64,000 bases of DNA, taken from Prosopocoilus inquinatus (lineage: Eukaryota; Arthropoda; Insecta; Coleoptera; Lucanidae). Shown piece after piece: positions 36,201 through 49,983 of this stretch (position 1 is its first letter; every line of letters starts with the position of its first letter). The stretch lies in assembly GCA_036172665.1 (NCBI GenBank), contig CM069877.1, positions 18,439,001 to 18,503,000 on the forward strand, read 5' to 3'. A program made the translations under genes and the position numbers. The notes under the pieces were generated by a model that had not been told where the DNA came from, searched no databases, and was given only the letters and a program-made list of their open reading frames with translations.

Positions 36201-39200
36201 AGAAAAACTCAGAGAAAACAAAAGTTAGCCATCTTGATTCGTTCGGGAAATATCGGCCGAAAACGAATTTTTCCGAAAAATAATTTTTCACAATATCTCA
36301 GTTATTTGAAAAGATATTTTAAAAATTCACAAACTATTTTATTCAGACATTAACGTAGATCTCACTGACATTAATATCTTTTGTAAAAATTGCATCAGTT
36401 CTGCGAAACAAACTCTAAATTCCTAATTTTAAACGGAACCCGCAGTTGGCTAGACAAATAAATTGCTGTTTAATGAGATTTTTAATAATGTTAAGTTTGA
36501 TAAAATTCTTTTTATAAATATCAAAGATACTAATTATTTTTTATTTTCCGGTAGCTAATAAGCCACCCATGACACCAAAAATAAAAAAGCAATTTAGTTG
36601 TTTTCCCCAAAAATTACTTATTATTAAATATTTAAAGAGAATGAAATTATTATACTCCATTTGGTATTTCGTATTTCCTACCGCAATTTGTGATGATAAA
36701 CTCAAAATTTCTCCTCCAACTGGAATTTCGAGTTTTCCATCGCCGCTGTGCGTTATAAAAAATTAAAATAAACTTGAAATAAAATTTTTTAAAAATCACA
36801 GGAATTTTGGACTAAAATTCTTTTTTCGTTAATGCTTTAATATATGTTAATCTCGCCGATATGTAAACAAATCGAGTATTCTTAAATTCAATTCTGGTTA
36901 GAATAGAAAAAAAGCGTAAATTTAATCAATGTTATTTATAACAGAATTGGACGTAATTAAAAAAATATATATTAATAACATTTTAAAAAAGAACCCGCAG
37001 TGGAACACGACTTGGGACCTCGCATTTTCTATCACAGTGATCATAATAAATTTAAAATAAAATTGAACTGAAAATTTTTAAATCAAAGAAAAGGACAAAT
37101 GCTGATTTGAAAGGAAAGAAAGTAAAAAACGCGTTTTCGTTAAACATTCCAAACGTTAGTCTCGCTTTTCATTGTAATCATATAAACAAAAGGCGATCGT
37201 GGTGTTTCTTGAATCTAACGTGATACTGTTACGAATTTAGTGTTCGTTAAATTTATTTTAAAATAAATCCTCCCTCCAACAAACTCATTTATTTAAAACA
37301 TTACACTAATTTGTTTAGCACGACCTAATACTTTATTTTAAACATAGGTCGAGCGATCGGTTGCTAGCTTCAATGCGAACTGAATTCGGACTTCCCGGTC
37401 GAGCGCTTAAATGTCTTGGCTGACGAAAATTTGAGGCTGCGCAAGGACAGAGTGTCTTTCTCGAAGCGTCGAGTCTTGACGCGCCAGGCTCTGACGCATG
37501 TAAGACTAATTTGTCGACGTATTAGATCGTCACAGTACACTATATTTAGAAAATTAACAACTGAATATTATTTAACACAAATTGAATTGTTACCACCCCG
37601 TTAAATAAGTAATAAAGTACAAGCACAGTAAGGTGTGAAAAAAATTTTAAAGAAATTGATTAAAGAAAACTAAATTTACAAATTTTCACAAATGTTAGTT
37701 ATTTCATTTGAATAAGAACTTGCTCTTAACTTTTGGCTTTGTTTTTTCTTCTTCTATTTCAGATGCATTTTCGCCTTATAAGTTAACTAGAAAAATTTTA
37801 TGAAAATCGTTTTTGATTGCAGTGAGAACCTCGAGCAGCCTCTGGACAGCTGTTTCAGTCCTGCTTGGGGCTCCTTCAGCAGGAACGTAGCTCGACATTC
37901 CAACTGCAGACCAAAAACGACTTGCCCAATTTATTCGCAATTGCGATGTAAGAATGATGAACATATAAAATAGCGACATCTTACTATCGCTTTTTGACCT
38001 AACATTGCAGTAGGATAGACAAATTGAAGCGGGATTTGCTCCTAATGAGTCCCCCATGCAAGGCGGCCATGCTTGCTGTCAAAGCATAATGAAAGATTTT
38101 AGAAAAATTTTTGTGCAAATCGTTTTTGATTGCAGTGAGAACCTCAAGCAGCCTCTGGACAGCTGTTTCAGCCCTGCTTGGGGCTTCTTCAGCAGAAACG
38201 TAGCTCGACATTCCCACTGCAGACCAAAAACGACTTGCCCAATTTATTCGAGCTACGTTTCTGCTGAAGAAGCCCCAAGCAGGGCTGAAACAGCTGTCCA
38301 GAGGCTGCTCGAGGTTCTCACTGCAATCAAAAACGATTTGCACAAAAAAAAAATTTTCTTTTCTAAAATCTTTCATTATGCTTTGACAGCAAGCATGGCC
38401 GCCTTGCATGGGGGACTCATTAGGAGCAAATCCCGCTTCCATTTGTCTATCCTACTGCAATGTTAGGTCAAAAAGCGATAGTAAGATGTCGCTATTTTAT
38501 ATGTTTAAAATATTTTCGACATCAAGAAAAATTATGTTTCAATGAACCTCTGTTTTATGATACCCTTTTGTTCTTTGTGATAAAGAGATATCACGTATAA
38601 AAACCTATGACTTTTATGCTGTTATGTTTTTCTGTGGATACTAAAATGAAGCATCTATACATACCGTGACTTATTTTATTAACTCTAAACATAAAAGGTA
38701 AATATTCCCAGGTTCAGTTATAAAAAAAAACATGTCAATACATGGCAGAATATGCAAACAAGTTTCAATAAAACAAATATGATGTTAATGTCAGTTATGA
38801 ATGTCAGGAATTATGTCTGAAATATTTAAAAAAATACTATGAAAGAATTTCATAATCGTTTGGCATTAGTATTTAAAACGTGAAGGACATTTGAAACAGT
38901 TAAAATGTTTTTACTAAAAATAAGTGTTATTATTTTTTCTAAAATTGACCATAGGGATATTTACATTGCATGTTCAGAGTAAAAAAAACTCATGGTATAA
39001 GATGCACAATATATAAAAAAAAATCTAAAACAATTTTATATATCAAGTATGCATAAAACAAAAATTATGTGTTGATTATTGGAAACAAGTAAAATAAATG
39101 TATCGGAAATCCCTGTTTAAGATGAGGGTTTTAGTATGAGGGAATTATTGTTTTGTTAATTTTTACTTTAGTTTTGTTTTTACTTGTAATAAGTTTTTCG

Positions 39201-42200
39201 TTGTTCTCAATAATAAAGTCTTGAATACTTTTTCCAGTGTATGTTTTTCTTTTTTATACGGTATCATATAATATTGTAAGAATTTACAGTGAAATAAATT
39301 TAAAATAACTTAATTTCATTTAACTAATAAGTTTACTGATGATACTTATTGATCGAATAATTAACTCATTAAAATTATTCAGAATCATACAAATTTAGGA
39401 AACTTAACAAATATAGTATTAAACTCCTAGAATATAGAATGATATGTGTAATACTTAAAAATTGCAATACTTGCGTTAAAAATAATATACATATTTCATT
39501 CTACGCCACAGAGGAAAAAATAATATTATTCTTTTTAGTTTCTTCTCAAATCTGACATCAGTAAAATAAGTTGAAAAGTTCATCCACAAAGTTTGGCAAG
39601 TTTTCATTAATCTAGAAGTTAAGAGAAAATGATTAAATCGTATAACATTTATTTTGTGAAAATATGTGAATGATTTTTGAGGATTTGAAAAAATATATAG
39701 AATGAGCTAGATTATTTAAATTTGTTTCTTATTATAATAATATAAATGCTAAGAAGTTCTGCTCAACAAAGCTATTAATTAGTTGCAAAACATATGTGTA
39801 TTTAATGAAACTAGAAAGTTAAATTTAATTAACGAAAAATAACAGATTTTATTTTATTGACTTATTTAATTTCAATTGCCAAAGTTTCAGAAATTTTAGT
39901 TTCATAATGCACACATTATTTACTACACATGTTATAATATTTAGAAAATAAATTTTTTTAAATTTCTTATCCATCCAACTACAATGAAAGTCTTTCTAGC
40001 AGATTATTCAAGTTGGTTGAATAAGTTCGCTTCTGTGTTAAATTGCTGTGTTTGCGATGACCGGTTTTATTATCGGGGTAGCAGGTACGGTTGTAAAAGC
40101 TATAAGGTTCATAATTGCAAAGCATAAAATTTCTTACTGCCAGTGGCATGTCTCGTACTCCGAAAACTTTATAACAGAAGTGTACCATGCCCCCTAATAT
40201 CGAGTCTTGAGGGACACCTTCACTCACATTTACAGTTTCGATTTTCCTCATTTTAAGCTGAACATACTGTTTTCGATTCATAAGATAGGAAGCCATTAAT
40301 TTATGCGCAATGCCTCTGAATCCATAATATTCAAGTTTCTCTAATAGTAGTGTGTGTGGGATGTGCAGTCAAAGGCTTTAATTAAATCGTGAACACTGTT
40401 TTTGTGATCTTGTTATTTTCCTTGTTTTCCATAATGAAGTTTACCAGAGACCTTATAGCATCGATTTGTCTAAAACCAAATTTAGAAATACAAATTTATT
40501 TGTTTTGCAATAATTTTATCAAATATTTTTGAAAATGCCGGAAGTATTGCTGTGGGTCTGTAATTGCTGCAGTTAATAGAATCTAATCAATCTTTTTTAC
40601 AATAGGTAAAATTTTGAAAATTTTCAGACCGTCTGGATATACATCCGTACAGAACATCGAATTTATTATTTCCGTCAACGGTTCAACAAGAGTATCGGAG
40701 AATACCTTAATTAATTTGATGTTTATGTCATAATAGCCAAGTGTTCTTTCGATCTAATATTTCTTATTATGCATTTTACTTCTTCCTTAGCAGTTGATCG
40801 AAAACATGCTCTCATTATTCACACGAATATTATTTAAGTAGATACTACAGAATTACATCGAGTTGGGCAAATTAGTTGTAATTTCTTTTACAGAATTCTT
40901 AAAATAACTGTTTAACTTTTCACTAGAAGTTATGTTCACTGGTGTAGGTGTACTTCTTTGTACTTCACTTTGAATTATTTTCCATACAGTTTTGATTTTA
41001 TTGTCCGAATTGTTTATAGTACACCGGGTGAAAAATTTCAAACTCGAACGTAGCAAATTTGCCTTGAGAAATACATTTCTGTAGATTACTGCTCGCCATT
41101 TAAAGGTACAAAAATGGTAATGGTATTGAATGAAAGATAAAATTAAGGCCAATAATATCGTGTTAAATTTATTCCTATTGTATTAATGCTTTTGAAATAT
41201 AAATTAAGTTTTTAAATTCCAAATGAAAAAATGTAGTCGACTTACTATGTCAATTTTGAAGTTTGCAATTCAATAACCAGAATTTTGTATAATAGGTTCA
41301 TCTGTGTAGCATACTGACGATGAAAAACTGTTACGATTTATTAATTTGCTCCTGCATTACTTCACAAAATACGTTTCTTGTTAATTTCAAAAGAATGTTG
41401 ATGGCAACTGAATTTGTGGAATTGAATTGTGAATTTTTTATCTGTGGTAAAAACAAATGAAAATCCGATGAAAGCTGTTCTATATGACTGTACACACATT
41501 TTAAAATAAAATACGTGCGGCTGCTTCGAAACTTGTTGTTAACTGAACATAAAATTTTACCTTTGTAACAAAAACGTAGCTGCGTGTAGAAAGGAAAGAC
41601 AAAATAAACTGGCATTCAGAAATACAATTATACCTAGTCAATAACATACTTAATAGAAGCAAATCGGAGCTGTACGCAGAATGAGGCAGAAACTCTCACT
41701 GTAATTTTCTCAGTGCTGCCAACGTTAATGCGGTTGAATGGGAGGTGCGCGTTTTTCTGAAGGAAATGAACGGAATCTCGACCTTGTGAACAACTATCTC
41801 GACACTCCCCATGCCTATGTCAATTCCTTTTAACAATTATCTCATGATTAACCAACGATCAACCCAATAAACTGACCAATCGTTCCATCATTATCTGGAG
41901 TCAAGGATATTTTCGGTCGCCTCATATGGGGTAATTATCTTTTCTACGCGGTTTGGCTCATCTCGAAACTTTTTCGCCCAATCAACCAACTCCACCATGG
42001 ACATACATTTATCCTCAAACCGCACTTGAAGTTTTGTAAAGATTCCAGACGGTAAAACACTTTAATTCACTAAAAAAATAAGGATTATGCGTTATACAAC
42101 AAGAAACGGTAGTTCTTTCTCTAACATGTTAATTCACTAGCCTGCGAACGTTTTGCGGATGACATAAAACTAGGTGTATGTAGTACATTTGGTGTTCCCG

Positions 42201-45200
42201 AGTTCGAGGAAAATATAATAATTTTTTCATCACGTACCATTCTTTTTAGATACAATATTTCATATTACAGTTTTTTTTAATATTTTGCACTCTATCTAGA
42301 GGGTTTTATGCCTATTATCTTTTAGAGTTATCAGAAGAAACAAAAGCGCATCGCAAATTGTAGAAAAAAATTAAATGTTTGTTTTTTTTTTAAATGGAAC
42401 GACCTGTGTATTGTTTGCTAAGATGAGAGATTATATTTCTCTGAAAAATATATAATATGTTTAAATTTGAAGGGGTCGTTCCTGATATAATTAAATTTAA
42501 AATATCAACCTAATAATGACGTTTAAAAATCAAGACGACCTGGAAAGGTGCTTAAAAAAGTTCTAAATGGCTGTTATAGTTAGCAAAAAATAACAAAAAT
42601 TCGTCTTCTGGAAACTATACAATGAATTAATAATAGAAAACAAATTTCCAGGTCGCCTTAATGTTTTAAACATTAATTCACTGATATTCTAACCTCAAAT
42701 ATCTCATAAGCGGCTCTTCCAAATATCAACACATTATGTATTTTTGAAATCAGAAAAATATGGTCTTTCATCTTAGCAAACAATATATAAGATATTCCGT
42801 TTAAAAAAACAAAAATCTAATTTTTTTCTCTAATTTCCGATGCGCTCTTGATTCTTCTGATAACTCTAAAAGATAATAGGCATAAAACCCTACAACTTTT
42901 GTATTAAGTTTTCCTGTAGCTTCTAAAATAAACCCTCTAGATACGGCGCAAAATATAAGAAAAGAAATGTACTTTGAAATATTGTATTTTAAAAAAAGTG
43001 GTACTAACGGGGTCACAGCAGCTGTACAGTTATTGCTTATACCTAAACAGCCAGTATTTACTTAAAAGAAATAAACGGTCGTCGGAACCCAAGAAATGAG
43101 TACCAATTTTGTTATTTTAAATGGAACACTCAGTATATTTTTACGAATTAAGAAAGATTGTTTTTATAATTCTAAAAATATATAGTTTATGTTTGGTTCT
43201 CTTTGCGATATTTGAAATTTATTTTCGTTTTGAAATGTTTTTACAAATTTATGTTATATAACATTGTCTTAGCTGTCAGCGTTTTGTCTTATAAAATGAC
43301 CCAGATGAGTAGTCTTTTAATTTTGTAGTTAACACTTGTTACACATAACAAAATTCTTATTAATTAAAGTAAATCAATTTTTTAATTTCAAACAAAATAT
43401 AAACAAACTACAGTCGAACCTCCGCAACTCAAACTTCAGGTTACCGGAAAATTACGAGTAATAGAGATTTCCAGTTAAAGAAGTAGTTATTATACACAAT
43501 GTGCAGGGACCATCAGCAACTTTCGACTTATTACAATACAAAATTTGGATTAGTGGAGATGCGAGTTATAGAGATCCGACTGCATATATTTTTGAAATTA
43601 GGAAAATGGGATTTTTGTTAATTCCAGAAAATATACTGTGTGTTAAATCTAGGGATACCGATACCCGATAAGTTTACTACCCGGGTACTCGTTATTGATA
43701 CCCGGGTAGTTACCCGTTACCCGATAAGTACCCGTTACCCGATAAGTACTCGGGTATCCGATAAGTACCCGATATCCGACAACTACTTGACTATCCGATA
43801 AGTATCAACTAACAATTTAAAAAACCAGTATAGAATTATCTGAAATAATTAATGCTCATTCGAGCAAAATGTTAATGTAGGTCACATTAGGCAAAATGAA
43901 ATGAAGATTACTTGGTTGTTCGGCAATTTCAGAATATCGGGTAACAGGTAATTATCCGGTATCGGGTAGTTATCGGGTAACGGGTATTCAAAAAGAGAAA
44001 CCGGTTCCATCTAAGTAACCCGGGTACCCGTCCTCATCCCTAGTTAAATATAAAATAGCAGAGCTGGTGGTTCTCATTTGGTAGGATTCCGATCGTCATT
44101 TGTTCTTTTTTTTTAGTAAATTCTGGGGGTTCAGGTAAATCCCTAAAACTTTTGCAATTACCATTTTTAAATATGTCTAATAACAAAATGTGTAGGTTCA
44201 AAACACGAACAAAAACCCTGTATTTTATTTAATTTCTTTGAAATCCTGACGTGATAGAAAAAAACTAATAACAGATTCTTTTTTGTAATGCCGAAATCAT
44301 TGAAGAACAACTAGTCTTATCTCATATGCAAAAAAAAATATCTTTTTCGCAGGCTAATGTTATTATTGACAATCGCAAAGAAAAAGAATTTGATTGTCAC
44401 TAATGACAATTTGGAATGTACCACAACATGACACAAAGCACATTTTTGAATCCATTCTTTTCTATGCTCAAGGCAACTGGATTCTCACTTACATTTGAAC
44501 CCTCCTCGTATCGTAATTTTTATTTAAAGTACGGAGCACATACGAAAAAAAAAAGGTAAAGAAAGCAGCAAAATGCATAATTTCTTAAGTGAACATTACG
44601 GTGTCCCACAGCGGACATTTACTTCGATTGTTTCTGGAGTTTTCTTCTTTCTTCTGTTTCGGCCAGTTAAAATTCAATTAAATTTTGTTTTTTTAAAATT
44701 CAAATATTTTTGTTTTTTGTCGTCTTTTTAGATTTAATTTTTCTTTTTTTTCGTACGTGTTTTACTTCGTCTATTAAATTCAACAGAATTATTGCTATTG
44801 AAGTAATGAAGCAACCTTAAATTATGACTGAAGACTATTAAATCACGCTTAAATTGAGAAAGGCAAAAACAAATGAAACTTAATGCACGTGATCAAAAGG
44901 GGGCAAATTAATTCTTACGGATTTGAATCACGAACACTCATTGTCGTATTGTACCCACTTGATAGAACTGAACTTCGCCCTCCCAATTTGTAACCTCTTT
45001 TTTTTTGATTTGTTAAAAAATTTTGGTGACGATGCAGTGTGAAAAACACATTCACACTCTCTCTCACACACACACGCACGTATCGTGGTGGAAATTAATG
45101 ATCGTCGGTGCGCTTCCGTGCAACAGCTCGTTTAAACCTTTTAACTTTACGACTCCTGGGGACTTGTTTTAGTTTCGTAGTTTCGGAGTTCGCAGTCATT

Positions 45201-48200
45201 CGTGCACGCCGCTGATGATAGCAGTGGCCTGGGCGCACGAAACGCCGTAATTTATCGCACGTACTCGGGGCACCGTGTAAATTTCGCGAAATTCCACTTT
45301 AAATAACAAAACACACGAGGTAATCCGCCGTAAATCTCAGATATTAAACTTAGGCTTGATAATAAAATCTAGTTTCAATTCCGCGCCCGAGTAGTGCTTT
45401 CCGGACCGGAAACGCACGTCACGTTCCCTTATTTTTTATTATAATTTTTTTTTGTTTTGTGTGCGACGCAAATCGCAGGTTTCGCCACTGCTATTAAATC
45501 AAAATAAATGGGCTTTTATTTATAGCGTGGCTTATATGTGATACAAAGTGGTTGATAGTGTCTCTATCGATTCCACACCACATAAGTTGATGGTTCGTTT
45601 TCTCAGCGAAGAACAATGGAATTTATACTTTTGTTACTTTTTCTGAAATACTGGTGAAAACATTTTTTTTTAACAAACACCCTGTACATTACTGCATTTT
45701 TGCATTCGTGGGTAAATTCTAGCCTGAATTCATGTGTCTCAATGGGAGGTCTAACGTGAACGCTTCGCAAGATTTTAAGTGACCTTGAAAGTTAATTATG
45801 AATTTTTTAAAACAAGTTTCGCTGAACGCCTTTGAATTGCTTTTTGTAAAATTAATTTTCTTTTCCATTTTTAAGTAAATGCAGTTTCTAAAAACTTGAG
45901 TTATTACTAAGCTTAGGATAATAATGCGTTTAAAGACTTTAAAATGTGTATGCAAATATGCACCAAGTCTTCAAAAATGTGCACTTAAATATGCAATAAA
46001 GATTAACTATTATACAGCATGTTATCGAATAAGATGGCAATAATTATACCACGTACAGACAACATCATAATATTACAAATTTTCATTTACATTTTTCACG
46101 TCATTTAAGAATCGACTTGTGGAAGAATGCGCAGTGGTTAAATTGAAGATTGAAATTAGAATTAGGTGTTTTACTTAACAATCACTGATTTTTGGGCAAA
46201 ACAATTTATTTGAACTGAGATATTGTGAAAAATATTTTTTCGGAAAAATTCGTTTTCGGCCGATATTTCCTGAACGAATCGAGATAGCTAACTTCTGTTT
46301 TCTCCACTGAGTTTTTCTCGAAAAAGTAGCATTGGGTCGCGAAAACGGTTTTCTTCTGTTGCTATAAATAGCTGAGAAACCTTGTAAAACCATCAAAAAT
46401 GGTCCACTCTGTACACTGGATGGTAATCCTTTTATTATTTCCAAATATTCTGATTTTAGAACACTCATTATCCAGATTGTCTGCTGTAAGGTGTTGGTTT
46501 GCACTTGGCAACAAGAAATAATAGTAAATTTGCATTTACAACCTAAAAAAATCCAACAAATTATGCATTAATGCCCTAAAGAATTAAAATATGTATTTAT
46601 TATAAAAATGTTCAAAATATGCATTTGTATATGCAAATATGCAAATGCATAATCCTAAGCCTAGTTATTATTTATAAAAAAAGAGCACTCTGTATTTTTG
46701 AATTGCCAGGTAAATACTAGTCTGCACACTTGTGTGGTGTGAAGATCTAACACGAACAGTTAACGAGTTGTTAGGTGACCTTGAAAATAGATCTTTTTAT
46801 TAAACAAGTTGCACTGAACTTTTTTGAATTGCTTTGGATAATTTTTTTCCATTTTTTTAAGTAAATGCAACGAGCACTTTGTATATTAAAGCATTCTAGT
46901 CTGAGTTAATGTGTCGCATGGGGGGTCTAACGTAAACGGTCTGCGAATTGTTAGGTGACCTTGAAAATTAAAAATGGATTTTTAAAATACGGTATGCTAG
47001 ACTTTATTGAATTGCGTTCGATAAAATTATTGAATAATTTAAACAGGGACATCTTACGATCGCTTTTTGACATTGGTCGAATCGTTTTGGTTTACAGTGG
47101 AACTCTCGAGCTACGCTTCTGCTGATGAAGCCCCAAATAGGGCTGAAACAGCCGTACAGAGGCTGCTCAAGTGATTCACTGCAATCAAAAACGATATGCA
47201 ACAAAATTTGATAAAATTATATTTTGTTTTACATTAAGTAAATGCAGTTCCTTACAAAAAAAAAAGGTGTAATGAAATCCTGAGTTCTCACATTCTTTTC
47301 AAGAAACACCAATATTATCGCTTTTTTTGAATTCGTCGGTAAATTCTAAGCTAAGCTCATGTGTCGCGTGGGGAACCTAACGCGAAGAGTTATTGGGTGA
47401 CCTTGAACATTACAAATGAAGTTTTAAAACAAACTTCCACTCCGCCATAGTTCGGAATATCGTTTTCTTTTTATAAAAACAGGTAAATCCGCTTCACACG
47501 GTTTGGATTTTTTTTTAACTTTAAATGAGGTGGTGGAAAACAAGAAACTGAACATTCACTCCATTGCCGTGGAGAATGGAATTAAAAAAAAATTAATGCC
47601 GTGATAGAAAACGAAAAAAAATTGTGAATGGTCAGAATTTAGTACCTATACATTTTTTTTTGGAAAACAACAGATTGCGAACAACCCTTCTGCCGCGGTA
47701 ATATTTTTTAATGCCGTGGAGGAAAACATAAAAAAGCGTGGACGTATACTCCACCACGGTCTTAAATTTTGTTATTTTTTAATTTGTTTAGAATGAGGTG
47801 GTGGGAAAAAAAAACTGTGAATGGCCACTCCACCACTGTCGGGCATTTTTTTTCAATAATTAGTTTACATGCAAGTACAAATTAAAAAATCAACCTCTCG
47901 TAATTATTTTTGGAAAACAAGAGATTGCGAACGACCATTCCGCCGCGGTTAGGATTTTTTTCAGTAATATTTTTTAATGCCGTGGAGGAAAACAAGAAAA
48001 CGTGGACGTATACTCCACAACGGTCTTAAATATTGTTATTTTTTAATTTGTTTAGAATGAGGTGGTGGAAAGTAAAAAACTGTGAACGGCCACTCTACCA
48101 CTGTCGGGCAATTTTTTTTCAATAATTAGTTTACAGGCCAATTAAAAAATCAACCTCTCGTAATGATTTGCACATCATCATTCGTGAATGTCCACTCCCT

Positions 48201-49944
48201 GGGGGTCTGGAATTTGATTTCTTTTTTCTTAAGCTGTCAGAATATCACAGTCGGAAATTTTGTTTTCAGTAACTCTGCATAGATTAAAGATCTTTGTAGC
48301 AAGAACGACAGACGTCCACTCCACCACAATCTGGAATTTGATTTATTTATATTTTATTTTAAATGCCTTGATTGAAAACAAAAAATGTTAATGTTCGCTC
48401 TACCGTAGTCTTGAATTTTATTTGTATTAAATACTTTTATTTTAAATACGTTAGTGGAAAACAAAAAAAAAACGGTTAACATGAAACTCCACCACGATCT
48501 GGAATTTTATTTTTTCTACACTCCACCACGGTCTCTCACGCTTGTGTGAGGAGATGATAATTCCTGTTTAATATTTGTCAAAAATTGAGAGAAAAGTGTC
48601 GAAACAACCAATAAGCTTTCACTGTAGTAATCTGTCTGTTTCACTTTATAACAAATTTTACATAAAAATTACATCCTGTTATCAAGGCCTGAATAATGCG
48701 GAAATTTCTTCGTTTTCATAATTTTTTTGAAATTCCTTTTTGGTTTTGCAAAATTTCGGTTTTGCGTCGAAGTTTTTCAAAATTTTATTTAATTTTTTTT
48801 TTTTTGAAAAATGTGTTTTGTAGCAAACTTACATCTTTTTTCTTCGCCACTCGCAAAACAAAAAAGAAGAAGAAACCAACAAAAAAAGAAAAAAATATTT
48901 GTCGTCATTTCCGTCTGCGTTGAAAATACATATACAGCCTCTCGATTAACTTTTGTTTCGTCAAAAACTTATTCTTTTTCTGTCGCGTTTTCTGCAAAAA
49001 TTAACTTAGAATTTAGTTCTTTTTTATTTTATTTTTTCTTAGAACCCCCCCCCCCCCCCCCTCCCCCTTTTATATTTTACAGTCCTTGTTCCTCTTCAAA
49101 CTTTTTAAATCTTTTTAGTTTTCTTTTTTCGTCTTTTTTTTTAATCAGATTATACTTTACATGGATTAGTATTTGTTTTATTATTTTCAAAAATCAGTCA
49201 TACTTATTATTTTTTCCCCTAACCCGGACAGAAACAGAAATTTTTTCGTTTTTATATCAAAAAAATTTTGAAATTTATTTTTAAAAAAATTTCTTTTCAA
49301 AAATAAAAAGATTATGACTCTGTTTTCGCATCGAACTTATGTTTTAGCCGCCGCCGGCGCCTCTATTAATAAAAAAATATAGTTTTTTTTAATGAACAAA
49401 GAAACATTTCTCATGCGTTACGTTTTCGACGCGCCCCGATCGTCTTTTGTTTTGTGCATTTCTGATTTTACTTACAAGAAAAATGCGAAGTTATTTTTCT
49501 TTGTCCGTACTTTGGAGATATTTCTTCTTCGAAAACCTATTGAATTTACGTTTTTTTCTTCTTCTGTTTTTAAAACCTGGGTAGAATACTAAACACATCA
49601 AAATACACAAAAGTTACGAATTTTTTCCAACCATAGAATGATGTTTCGCCCGGAATGAATGTGCGATTTGTCTTCTGTTTTATTTTATTATTTATCCGCT
49701 GTTGGTGTGTGTGATTTTATACAATTTGCTTAGCAGATGTTTTGAAATGAGTCGTAGGTATAACATCATTATCACTTTAATGTGGCGGTGAAAAATTAAA
49801 TTGTTCTTAACGGAACATGACAATTCCACCAAAGTTCTTCTTCACTTAGATGTCATCGAGGAATCAATGGCAATCGTGATTGAAACCCCTAATAATCCGA
49901 GGCGGGGATGTCGTGACAAATCTCGCTCTTTTTTTATTTGATCG

Positions 49945-49983
<39 letters not shown>

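Noticed and set aside
37205..37615. Possible solo LTR (tgttacg... start, poly-A-like end)
   Set aside because: No matching terminal CA, no second copy in the window and no target duplication found.
37999..38466. 147- and 136-codon frames on both strands
   Set aside because: Mirror images produced by a palindrome. The products have no known family.
48696..49592. Phenylalanine-rich + strand frames
   Set aside because: Translated poly-T and low-complexity sequence.
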